Positions 6,017 through 12,452 of a stretch of DNA of 12,452 nt are shown here, piece after piece; within the stretch, counting starts at the first letter, position 1, and each line of letters opens with the position of its first letter. This DNA comes from Bacteroidales bacterium. Its GTDB lineage: Bacteria; Bacteroidota; Bacteroidia; Bacteroidales; B18-G4. Location of the stretch: positions 1 to 12,452 of the forward strand of contig JAGLEK010000419.1 of assembly GCA_023145125.1 (NCBI GenBank). The letters run 5' to 3'. The notes beneath the pieces were generated by a model, which was not told the DNA's origin, made no database searches, and saw nothing but the letters and a program-made list of their open reading frames with translations. Position numbers and translations under genes: made by a program.

Positions 6017-8350
6017 ATGAAGCTGAGAACCTCTATTGCCTACTTATTATCCTGCCTGATACTCCTGTTTTTTATAAGCGCGGAATCCAATGCCCAGACA
6101 GGCACTATCCGTGGTTCAGTATATGAAAAAGAAACTGGTGAGCCGGTAATCTTTACCAATGTTTACCTCAAGGGAACCACTTATGGTTCTTCTTCCGATG
6201 TGAACGGCTTGTATGTTATCTCCAAGATACCCCCCGGGCAATACACATTAATGGTGACTTACCTTGGATATGATAGCGTGTCGATGGCTGTGGAGGTGAT
6301 AGCTGATGAAATCATTACCCATAACCTTTATCTTAACAAAGCATCTGTAACGCTTGACGTGGTTAATATTTCAGCTGAGCGGCAGGAAGCGCGAACTGAG
6401 ACAAAGACTTCAGTAACCAAGGTTACTCCCAAGGAGATCTCTTCGATCCCGTCGGTTGGCGGACAGCCGGACCTTGCGCAGTACCTTCAGGTTGTGCCCG
6501 GCGTGGTTTTCACCGGCGACCAGGGCGGCCAGCTTTATATCAGGGGTGGGTCACCCATTCAGAATAAGGTACTCCTGGATGGGATGATCATATATAACCC
6601 CTTCCATTCCATCGGCCTCTTCTCAGTTTTTGATACCGATATCCTGAGAAATGCTGATGTTTATACCGGTGGCTTTGGAGCAGAGTATGGCGGAAGGATA
6701 TCTTCCATTATGGATATCACAACCCGCGATGGGAATAAAAAACGATTTGCCGGAAAAGTCAGTGCAAGCACATTTGGTGCTAAGGTCATGATCGAAGGTC
6801 CGATGTCAAAACAAAAGGAAGCAGGAGGAGCGAGCTCGTCATTCGTGTTTTCTGCAAAAAATTCATACCTGGAGCAATCGTCACAGATCTTTTACAAATA
6901 TATTAATGAAGATGGGCTTCCTTTCAACTATCTCGACCTTTATGGAAAGCTTTCTTTCAACTTTGGTAATGGCTCGAAGATCAATTTATATGGTTTTAAC
7001 TTCACAGATAACGTGAATAATTATAAAACCATCGCCGATTTCAGCTGGAAGTCAGCAGGAGGAGGTACAAACTTTGTGATCATCCCTGCAAAGTCTGCCG
7101 TGATGATAGGTGGCCATGCTGCCTATTCAAAGTATAAGATAACGCTTAAAGATAATATTAACCCGGAACGCACCAGTGAGATAAGTGGCTTTAACATGGG
7201 CTTCGACTTTAACTATTTCCTTGGCCGGGACCAATTGAAATATGGTATTGAAGTGCTTGGCTTTACAACGGATTATTTCTTCATTAACTCCGTGGGCCGT
7301 ACCATCCAGCAAAAAGAAAATACTACAGAGCTTGGCCTGTATGTCAAATATAAAAAGACAGCAGGAAAAGTGTTGATCGAGCCCAGTTTTCGTCTGCAAT
7401 GGTATGCTTCCCTCTCGACAGTGTCGCCTGAGCCCAGGCTTTCAATGAAATATAATGTTACTGATCGCTTCAGGCTGAAATTTGCCGGCGGGCTGTATTC
7501 ACAGAACCTGATCAGTGCTACATCCGACCGTGATGTGGTAAATCTCTTTTACGGCTTCCTTTCAGGCCCGGACGACCTACCTGATGAATTTGATGGCAAG
7601 CCGGTTACCCATAATCTTCAAAAATCACAACACCTGATCCTCGGTGCCGAATTCGATCTTGGCAGGTTCATCACCTTTAACCTTGAAGGATATTATAAAA
7701 ACTTTTCCCAACTCACCAACCTGAACAGAAATAAGATCTTTGATGAGGAGAAAGCTCCCAACGAACCTGATCTGCTTACCAAGGATTTTATTGTGGAGAA
7801 AGGTGATGCGGAAGGGATTGACTTTACCATGAAGTTTGATAACAGGAGGTTTTATATCTGGGCGGTTTATTCATTTGCCTATGTAAACAGGTATTATGAA
7901 GATGCTCATGGCGTATTGCAGCATTACTATCCGCATTTTGACAGGCGCCATAATGTAAATCTACTGGGGGTTTATCGATTTGGAGGAAAGATGGACTGGG
8001 AATTCAGCGCAAGATGGAACTTCGGATCCGGCTTCCCTTTCACACAGACGCAGGGATATTACGAAAAGATCGACTTTGAGGAAGGTATTTACACTGATTA
8101 TACAAGCGCCAACGGAGAGTTGGGTATCTTATATGCCGATCTTAATGCGGGCAGGCTGCCAACCTATCACCGCCTCGACATCGACCTGAAAAAGCGATTC
8201 CATATCAGTGAAAATACACTTTTTGAGGTTGACGTGAGCGTGGTCAATGTTTATAACAGGAAAAACATCTTTTACGTTGACAGGATCACGAATGAGATTG
8301 TTTACCAGTTGCCGTTCATGCCCAGCCTTGGTGTAAGCCTTGCATTCTGA
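6017..8350 (+). CDS. TonB-dependent outer-membrane receptor with CarboxypepD-regulatory-like N-terminal domain
   Basis: This 777-residue protein should form a plugged 22-strand outer-membrane barrel that imports a ligand using TonB energy. A signal peptide covers residues 1-26 with cleavage likely at SNA/Q. Residues 28-118 are a carboxypeptidase-regulatory-like beta domain (TIRGSVYEKETGEPVIFTNV...PPGQYTLMVTYLGYD). The plug spans about 130-245, with LAQYLQVVPGVVF, LYIRGGSPIQNKVLLDGM and VYTGGFGAEYGGRISSIMD. The barrel follows and ends in ...SLGVSLAF, a terminal Phe that fits outer-membrane assembly. It is shorter than SusC-type receptors (about 1000 residues) and no SusD partner is present. 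I could not find a clear TonB box between signal peptide and plug. The peptidase gene begins 29 bases after its stop, pointing to one transcript. The substrate cannot be told from sequence; the peptidase neighbour suggests peptide or protein-derived ligands. Confidence 0.9.
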   Translation: MKLRTSIAYLLSCLILLFFISAESNAQTGTIRGSVYEKETGEPVIFTNVYLKGTTYGSSSDVNGLYVISKIPPGQYTLMVTYLGYDSVSMAVEVIADEIITHNLYLNKASVTLDVVNISAERQEARTETKTSVTKVTPKEISSIPSVGGQPDLAQYLQVVPGVVFTGDQGGQLYIRGGSPIQNKVLLDGMIIYNPFHSIGLFSVFDTDILRNADVYTGGFGAEYGGRISSIMDITTRDGNKKRFAGKVSASTFGAKVMIEGPMSKQKEAGGASSSFVFSAKNSYLEQSSQIFYKYINEDGLPFNYLDLYGKLSFNFGNGSKINLYGFNFTDNVNNYKTIADFSWKSAGGGTNFVIIPAKSAVMIGGHAAYSKYKITLKDNINPERTSEISGFNMGFDFNYFLGRDQLKYGIEVLGFTTDYFFINSVGRTIQQKENTTELGLYVKYKKTAGKVLIEPSFRLQWYASLSTVSPEPRLSMKYNVTDRFRLKFAGGLYSQNLISATSDRDVVNLFYGFLSGPDDLPDEFDGKPVTHNLQKSQHLILGAEFDLGRFITFNLEGYYKNFSQLTNLNRNKIFDEEKAPNEPDLLTKDFIVEKGDAEGIDFTMKFDNRRFYIWAVYSFAYVNRYYEDAHGVLQHYYPHFDRRHNVNLLGVYRFGGKMDWEFSARWNFGSGFPFTQTQGYYEKIDFEEGIYTDYTSANGELGILYADLNAGRLPTYHRLDIDLKKRFHISENTLFEVDVSVVNVYNRKNIFYVDRITNEIVYQLPFMPSLGVSLAF

Positions 8351-8379
8351 TAATTTAATACCATCTTAATTTAAATGTG

Positions 8380-10497
8380 ATGAAAGCTTTTTTTTCAAGC
8401 AGTCTTTTATTTATAGCAGCCATCCTAATCTTTAGTGGTTGTGTTGATAATAATAATACCATGAAACCACCTGTTGCAAAGAAGATCAACAAAGAGCTCA
8501 CGGCTCATGACCACACACGCATTGACCCATATTACTGGCTTAATGAAAGGGAGAACCCGGAGGTGATCTCCTATCTTGAGGCAGAGAATGCCTATACATC
8601 TGCTATGCTGAAGCATACCGCGGAGTTTCAAACGACGCTGTACGATGAAATTGTTGGCAGGATCAAGCAAACTGATATGTCGGTGCCCTACAAGCGCAAT
8701 GGGTACTATTATTATTCCCGCTATGAAGAAGGAAAGGAGTACCCCGTTTATTGCAGGAAAAAGGGAAACCTTGAGGCTGATGAGGAGATCATGCTTAACG
8801 TGAATGAGATGGCCGAAGGATACAGCTATTTCCAGGTTGGAGGCATCTCTGTAAGCCATAATAACAAGATCATTGCGTACGGTGTAGATACAGTGAGCAG
8901 GAGAAAGTATACGATCTATTTTAAGGATCTTGAAAGTGGTGAATTATATGATGATGCGATCCAAAACACAACGGGCTACGCACCCTGGGCTGCTGATAAC
9001 AAAACCGTATTCTACACTCGTAAGGATGAGATGACCCTTCGGGCGGACAAGATATATAAACATGTTCTTGGAGAGGAGCCTGAAGCTGATCCAATGATCT
9101 ATCATGAAGAGGATGAAACATTCGGCACAGGGGTATCGCTGTCAAAGTCGATGGAATACCTGATGATAGGGTCCTTCAGTACACTTTCGACGGAATACCG
9201 TTTCCTGAATTCATCAAAACCTGATGGGGAATTCAAGGTTTTCCAGGCCAGGCAGGAGAAATTGGAATATTTTGTCAGCCATTATAAAAACAAGTTTTAC
9301 ATCAGGACGAACCTGGATGCAAAGAATTTCCGGCTGATGGAAACACCTCTGGTGAAGACCGGCATGAAATACTGGAAGGAAGTGATCCCGCATCGTGAGG
9401 ATGTGCTTCTCGAGGACTATGATGTATTTAATAAATACCTTGCTCTGCAGGAAAGGATCAACGGCCTGACAGAGATCAGGATACTTAGCCATAATGGCAA
9501 AAAGGACTTCTATATTGAGTTCAAAGAGCAAACATATCTGGTTTATCTCTCGACAAACCTGGATTTTGATACAGATCTGCTTCGCTACGGCTATACATCC
9601 ATGACCATACCAAATTCTGTGTACGATTATAATATGAAAACCGGCGATGCGGAATTACTGAAAAGGCAGGAGGTGGTCGGGGGTTACGATCCTGATGAAT
9701 ATTTTGCTGAAAGACTGTTCGCCACTGCTCCTGATGGCGCCAAGGTGCCGATTTCGCTTGTTTATAAGAAAGGAATTGCGAAGGATGGCAGCAATCCAAC
9801 GGTGTTATATGGTTATGGTTCCTATGGTTCCAGCATGGATCCGTATTTCAGCTCTGTACGCCTTAGCCTGCTCGACCGTGGCTTCGTCTATGCCATTGCT
9901 CATGTCAGGGGTGGCGAGGAGATGGGCCGGTGGTGGTATGAAGATGGCAAACTGTTAAAGAAAAAGAACACATTTACAGATTTTATCAGTTGTGCTGAAT
10001 TCCTGATCGCTGAAAAATTTACATCTTCTGAAAAGATATTTGCCATGGGAGGCAGCGCAGGCGGCTTGCTCGTGGGAGCAGTAGTGAATATGCGGCCTGA
10101 ATTGTTCAAGGGAGTGATCGCAGCCGTTCCTTTTGTTGATGTGGTCACTACCATGCAGGATGAAAGTATTCCACTTACTACCGGTGAATATGACGAATGG
10201 GGCAATCCAAACGAGAAGGAATATTATGAATACATGCTTTCATATTCACCATATGACAACGTAGAGGCAAAAGATTACCCTGCAATGCTGATCACAACGG
10301 GCCTGCACGACTCACAGGTTCAATATTGGGAACCGGCCAAATGGGTGGCTAAAATGAGGGATATGAAAACTGATGATAAGCTGCTTGTCCTTTGGATCAA
10401 CATGGATTACGGTCATGGTGGTGCATCGGGAAGGTTTCAGCGATATAAGGAAGTCGCATTGGAATATGCTTTCATGATCGATCAGGCAGGAAAGTGA
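8380..10497 (+). CDS. ptrB: Oligopeptidase B-type serine peptidase (S9A family) with lipoprotein signal
   Basis: It is predicted to cleave small peptides after Lys or Arg. I use the ATG at 8380 (705 residues); a GTG directly before it would add one residue. The N-terminus is a lipoprotein signal (LLFIAAILIFSGC, Cys21), so the enzyme should be anchored in the periplasm or outer membrane, unlike cytoplasmic E. coli OpB. A seven-bladed beta-propeller (about 35-420) is followed by an alpha/beta-hydrolase domain. The catalytic triad is Ser559 (GGSAGG), Asp644 (TTGLHDSQVQYWEP) and His679 (DYGHGGASGR), all shifted by a constant 27 residues from E. coli Ser532/Asp617/His652. The basic-residue pocket, Glu576 and Glu578 in Salmonella OpB, is Glu603 and Asp605 here (TTGEYDEWGNP). 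It is close behind the TonB receptor gene. Other S9 prolyl oligopeptidases fit less well than OpB. Confidence 0.92.
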   Translation: MKAFFSSSLLFIAAILIFSGCVDNNNTMKPPVAKKINKELTAHDHTRIDPYYWLNERENPEVISYLEAENAYTSAMLKHTAEFQTTLYDEIVGRIKQTDMSVPYKRNGYYYYSRYEEGKEYPVYCRKKGNLEADEEIMLNVNEMAEGYSYFQVGGISVSHNNKIIAYGVDTVSRRKYTIYFKDLESGELYDDAIQNTTGYAPWAADNKTVFYTRKDEMTLRADKIYKHVLGEEPEADPMIYHEEDETFGTGVSLSKSMEYLMIGSFSTLSTEYRFLNSSKPDGEFKVFQARQEKLEYFVSHYKNKFYIRTNLDAKNFRLMETPLVKTGMKYWKEVIPHREDVLLEDYDVFNKYLALQERINGLTEIRILSHNGKKDFYIEFKEQTYLVYLSTNLDFDTDLLRYGYTSMTIPNSVYDYNMKTGDAELLKRQEVVGGYDPDEYFAERLFATAPDGAKVPISLVYKKGIAKDGSNPTVLYGYGSYGSSMDPYFSSVRLSLLDRGFVYAIAHVRGGEEMGRWWYEDGKLLKKKNTFTDFISCAEFLIAEKFTSSEKIFAMGGSAGGLLVGAVVNMRPELFKGVIAAVPFVDVVTTMQDESIPLTTGEYDEWGNPNEKEYYEYMLSYSPYDNVEAKDYPAMLITTGLHDSQVQYWEPAKWVAKMRDMKTDDKLLVLWINMDYGHGGASGRFQRYKEVALEYAFMIDQAGK

Positions 10498-10537
10498 AAT
10501 CTGAAATCTGATATCAGAAATAAGAAATCAGAAATCA
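10496..10537 (+). repeat. Heptamer tandem repeat array 1, unit GAAATCA/T
   Basis: Six consecutive 7-base units read GAAATCT, GAAATCT, GATATCA, GAAATAA, GAAATCA, GAAATCA, with a decayed seventh (GAAGTGA). The first unit overlaps the stop codon of the peptidase gene (10495-10497). The junction between the T-ending and A-ending units makes a perfect 12-bp palindrome, TCTGATATCAGA (10507-10518). Confidence 0.85.
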
Positions 10538-10563
10538 GAAGTGACGTTGCATGTAAGGTTTTC

Positions 10564-10598
10564 ACACCCAACACCCAACACTCAACACCCAAAACTCA
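10564..10598 (+). repeat. Heptamer tandem repeat array 2, unit ACACCCA
   Basis: Five 7-base units read ACACCCA, ACACCCA, ACACTCA, ACACCCA, AAACTCA, with a partial sixth (AAACTAT). The array starts 26 bases after array 1 and ends 15 bases before the response-regulator stop codon. Both arrays share the 7-base period but not the sequence. Confidence 0.85.
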
Positions 10599-10613
10599 AA
10601 ACTATCTTTTCTG

Positions 10614-11312
10614 CTAATAGGTTTCCAGTTTAAATCCGGCACCATGAACATTTGTGATGGATAAGCCGGGATCATCCCTGAGATATTTTCGGAGTTTGGC
10701 GATAAAAACGTCCATGCTTCTCCCCAGGAAATAATCATCATCACCCCAGACCTCTTTAAGGATGTGATCTCTTGCTACCAGTTTGTCCATGTTTTTGCAC
10801 AGGATGCATAGCAATGCTGTTTCTTTCCTGGTGAGGGATCGTGTTCCATCTTTTCCGTTCAAGGTCATATTTTCGGCATCGAAGATATATTTTCCCAGTT
10901 CAAAGGTCTTCTCCTGCTCTTCATTTTCGCCATCGCTGCCGGATTGGCAGCGGCGCAGGATGGCCCGGATCCTTAAACTTAATTCCTCGGTACTGAAGGG
11001 TTTTGCGATATAATCATCACAGCCTGTCTGAAACCCCCTGATTCTGTCCTCTTTCAATGATTTTGCCGTGAGAAAAATAATCGGAATGAGCTTATTCTCT
11101 TTCCGGATATCCATGGCAAGTGAAAAACCATCTTTCCTTGGCATCATCACATCAAGGATGCACATATCAAAATCCTGTTTTTTAAAGTGCGACAGCCCTT
11201 CCTCCCCATTCCTGGCGAGAACGATGGAGTATTCAAGCATCTCCAGGTAGTCCTGGAGTACCATGCTCAGATTGGGATCATCTTCAACTAATAATATCGT
11301 TGCTTTATACAT
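10614..11312 (-). CDS. OmpR/PhoB-family response regulator (RprY-like)
   Basis: The 232-residue cytoplasmic regulator has a receiver domain (about 5-120) with acidic residues Glu10, Asp11 and Asp12, the phospho-acceptor Asp54 (CILDVMMPRKDGF), Thr82 (IIFLTAKS) and Lys104 (DDYIAKPF). A short acidic linker (about 122-134) leads to a winged-helix DNA-binding domain (136-232) with the recognition helix around 199-211 (SMDVFIAKLRKYL) and the wing ending GAGFKLETY. It resembles Bacteroides RprY by my recollection. Its ATG lies inside the end of the kinase gene (8-base overlap), so the pair is translationally coupled and surely works together. Proteins of this class bind direct repeats spaced one helical turn, and such repeats are found upstream of the kinase gene. 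Confidence 0.94.
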   Translation of the reverse strand: MYKATILLVEDDPNLSMVLQDYLEMLEYSIVLARNGEEGLSHFKKQDFDMCILDVMMPRKDGFSLAMDIRKENKLIPIIFLTAKSLKEDRIRGFQTGCDDYIAKPFSTEELSLRIRAILRRCQSGSDGENEEQEKTFELGKYIFDAENMTLNGKDGTRSLTRKETALLCILCKNMDKLVARDHILKEVWGDDDYFLGRSMDVFIAKLRKYLRDDPGLSITNVHGAGFKLETY

Positions 11313-12243
11313 TGGATTCCTGTTTAAGATCTATTGGTAACTCTAATATGAATGTTGTGCCTTTATTAAGTTCACTCTTAAGCTTAATCTTTCCCAGATG
11401 AGCTTCAACCATGGTCTTTACATAAAACAGGCCAAGCCCGAAGCCTTTTACGTCATGCAGGTCTTCTGTCGGGACACGATACAGTCTTTTAAAGATGTGT
11501 TTCTGGTTTTCCTTGCTGATGCCAATCCCGTTATCACTGACCATGAGGATTATCCTGTCATTTTCATTTTTAGTGCTTATTTTTATCTCAGGGCTTTCAG
11601 GTGTATACTTTATTGCATTATCGATGAGGTTGGAAACAATATTGCTGAGATGAGTTTTGTATGCCATGAGATGGTAATGATCTGCTTCAAGTTCAGTGAT
11701 GATAGTCCCACCTCTTTTCTTTACATCTATCGAAAAGTATTCGGCCATTTTCCGTATGATCCTGTGGAGGTCAACTTCTTTCAGTTTCAGGCTGAATTCG
11801 TCTTTGTCCAGAACTGATAGCTGCAGCACCTGTTCTACCTGTTTTTGCAGGCGGCCATTTTCGTCATAAATCACACTGGCATAACGTTTAGTCTTGTATG
11901 GGAAATTATTTACATCAGAGTCTAAAAGCATTTCGCTGGACAGGGAGATGGTTGCAATGGGAGTTTTAAATTCATGGATCATATCATTAATGAAATCTGC
12001 TTTCACCCGGGACAATTTTTTCATTCTGAACATCACCCTGATGATCAAAAAAAAGCTCGTACTCATGACCAGAAGAAACAATATCGACAGGACGACAGGG
12101 ACGATCATCTGATTAACTATCATCTTTCCCTGTTCCTCTCTTAACTCTATGCCATCCTTTATCCAGAAGAGTTGGGTGAAAACAATCCCAAGCATGGCAA
12201 TTACCATTAAGCCGCTTAAAATGGAAACACTCCTTTTGTTCAT
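11305..12243 (-). CDS. Sensor histidine kinase with almost no periplasmic sensor domain
   Basis: From the ATG at 12243 (MNKRSVSILSGL) the protein has 312 residues. Two membrane helices (about 5-28 and 47-72) are separated by only about 18 residues. A HisKA domain follows with phospho-accepting His90 (FINDMIHEFKTPIATIS). The HATPase domain has the N box with Asn205/Asn209 (NLIDNAIKY), G1 at 237-241 (DNGIG) and G2 at 267-271 (GFGLG). All catalytic motifs are intact, so it should be active. Bacteroidota kinases of this type that I know usually have 100 or more residues between the helices. In-frame starts also exist at 12249 and 12333; the latter would add 30 residues with no family resemblance and would run across the TTAACA repeats, so I prefer the internal ATG. 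The response regulator gene overlaps its end. Confidence 0.88.
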   Translation of the reverse strand: MNKRSVSILSGLMVIAMLGIVFTQLFWIKDGIELREEQGKMIVNQMIVPVVLSILFLLVMSTSFFLIIRVMFRMKKLSRVKADFINDMIHEFKTPIATISLSSEMLLDSDVNNFPYKTKRYASVIYDENGRLQKQVEQVLQLSVLDKDEFSLKLKEVDLHRIIRKMAEYFSIDVKKRGGTIITELEADHYHLMAYKTHLSNIVSNLIDNAIKYTPESPEIKISTKNENDRIILMVSDNGIGISKENQKHIFKRLYRVPTEDLHDVKGFGLGLFYVKTMVEAHLGKIKLKSELNKGTTFILELPIDLKQESNV

Positions 12244-12257
12244 AAACATATAAACAT
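12241..12257 (-). repeat. Tandem 8-base duplication at the kinase start codon
   Basis: On the minus strand ATGTTTAT occurs twice in a row (12257-12250 and 12249-12242), directly ahead of the kinase start. The first copy opens a five-codon frame (M-F-I-C-L) whose TGA overlaps the kinase ATG as ATGA. This could be a tiny coupling leader or a chance duplication. Confidence 0.4.
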
Positions 12258-12277
12258 CCGGGAAGCAATTTGTGTTC

Positions 12278-12316
12278 ATTAACAAATCATTAACAGATAT
12301 TAACATTGCTTTAACA
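12278..12316. promoter_or_regulatory. Four phased TTAACA direct repeats, likely response-regulator operator
   Basis: TTAACA occurs at 12279, 12290, 12300 and 12311, spaced 11, 10 and 11 bases, so all four face the same side of the helix; the first three are ATTAACA. OmpR/PhoB-type regulators bind tandem half-sites about 11 bp apart. The array lies 36-73 bases before the kinase ATG and 67-105 bases before the divergent ATG. A fifth related site, TTAACT (12360-12365), is out of phase. Binding by the adjacent regulator is inferred. Confidence 0.6.
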
Positions 12317-12337
12317 AACTGCCCGCCAGGCATGCAT

Positions 12338-12345
12338 TACTTTTA
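12338..12345 (+). promoter_or_regulatory. Possible -7 element of the divergent secreted-protein gene
   Basis: TACTTTTA differs from TAnnTTTG at the last base and lies 37 bases before the ATG at 12383. No TTG is seen at the -33 position; instead the last TTAACA ends 21 bases upstream of it, where an activator would be expected to sit. Confidence 0.35.
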
Positions 12346-12382
12346 CTGCGTAAAAAACATTAACTAAAAAAACTTTTAAGAA

Positions 12383-12452
12383 ATGAAAAAACTGATATTA
12401 GGAATTGCCCTTACCTGTTTTGTGGCATTTGGAACGATGAGTATTCAGTCGG
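12383..12452 (+). CDS. Unknown secreted protein, N-terminus only (3' end outside window)
   Basis: Twenty-three codons are visible, reading MKKLILGIALTCFVAFG then TMSIQS. Two lysines followed by a hydrophobic stretch of about 15 residues form a typical Sec signal peptide, so the product is probably exported. No lipobox cysteine in the right context is seen before the window ends. It is divergent from the two-component genes, with the phased TTAACA array between them, which makes it a candidate target of the regulator. The family cannot be named from this fragment. The ATG has no Shine-Dalgarno, in line with the rest of the window. Confidence 0.6.
   Translation, partial: MKKLILGIALTCFVAFGTMSIQS

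Noticed and set aside
6017..8350. SusC-type receptor of a polysaccharide utilisation locus
   Set aside because: At 777 residues it is shorter than SusC proteins, there is no SusD gene beside it, and no glycan-active enzyme is in the window.
10496..10598. CRISPR array
   Set aside because: The units are 7 bases long and contiguous, with no spacers, and no cas gene is nearby.
10562..10744. Small minus-strand gene of 60 codons
   Set aside because: It overlaps the response-regulator gene in another frame, and its C-terminal end is just the translated heptamer repeat.
12244..12333. Longer in-frame start for the histidine kinase at 12333
   Set aside because: The extra 30 residues have no signal or family resemblance and would be encoded by the phased TTAACA array, while MNKRS followed by a membrane helix is the usual beginning of such kinases.

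Overview
The window looks like chromosomal DNA from a member of the Bacteroidota, probably Bacteroidales-like. This rests on the mitochondrial-type citrate synthase next to NADP-isocitrate dehydrogenase, a TonB-dependent receptor with a carboxypeptidase-regulatory-like N-terminal domain, lipoproteins with loose lipoboxes, promoter elements of the TAnnTTTG type, and the near absence of Shine-Dalgarno sequences before start codons. No rRNA, tRNA, insertion sequence, phage gene or CRISPR array was seen.

Layout: (1) 1-2003, minus strand: isocitrate dehydrogenase (icd) followed by citrate synthase (gltA, cut by the window edge), a TCA-cycle operon with a 36-nt gap. (2) 2004-2372: divergent intergenic region. 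(3) 2373-4813, plus strand: a PspC-domain membrane protein, a LiaF-like membrane protein with a beta-repeat 'toast-rack' domain, and a CbpA-type DnaJ co-chaperone, together an apparent envelope/protein-stress group. (4) 4945-10497, plus strand: a DUF4249-like lipoprotein, a TonB-dependent outer-membrane receptor and an oligopeptidase B-type serine peptidase carrying a lipoprotein signal. This suggests an outer-membrane import or surface system coupled to peptide cleavage, though the substrate is not known. (5) 10498-10613: a convergent gap filled by two different arrays of 7-bp tandem repeats. (6) 10614-12243, minus strand: a response regulator and histidine kinase that overlap by 8 nt. The kinase has almost no periplasmic sensor domain. 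(7) 12244-12382: divergent regulatory region with four TTAACA direct repeats spaced 11, 10 and 11 bp, followed by the first 23 codons of a secreted protein on the plus strand.

How the parts may work together: the kinase/regulator pair probably controls itself and the divergent secreted protein through the phased TTAACA sites. The sensor-poor kinase would have to sense the membrane itself or a partner protein. The PspC/LiaF-like/CbpA group is also of an envelope-stress type, but nothing in the sequence ties it directly to the two-component pair. The most unusual items are the short-sensor kinase, the phased operator, the paired heptamer arrays, and an AGGAGG site with a hairpin in front of gltA in a genome that otherwise shows no such sites. 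I see no clear, wholly new multigene system.
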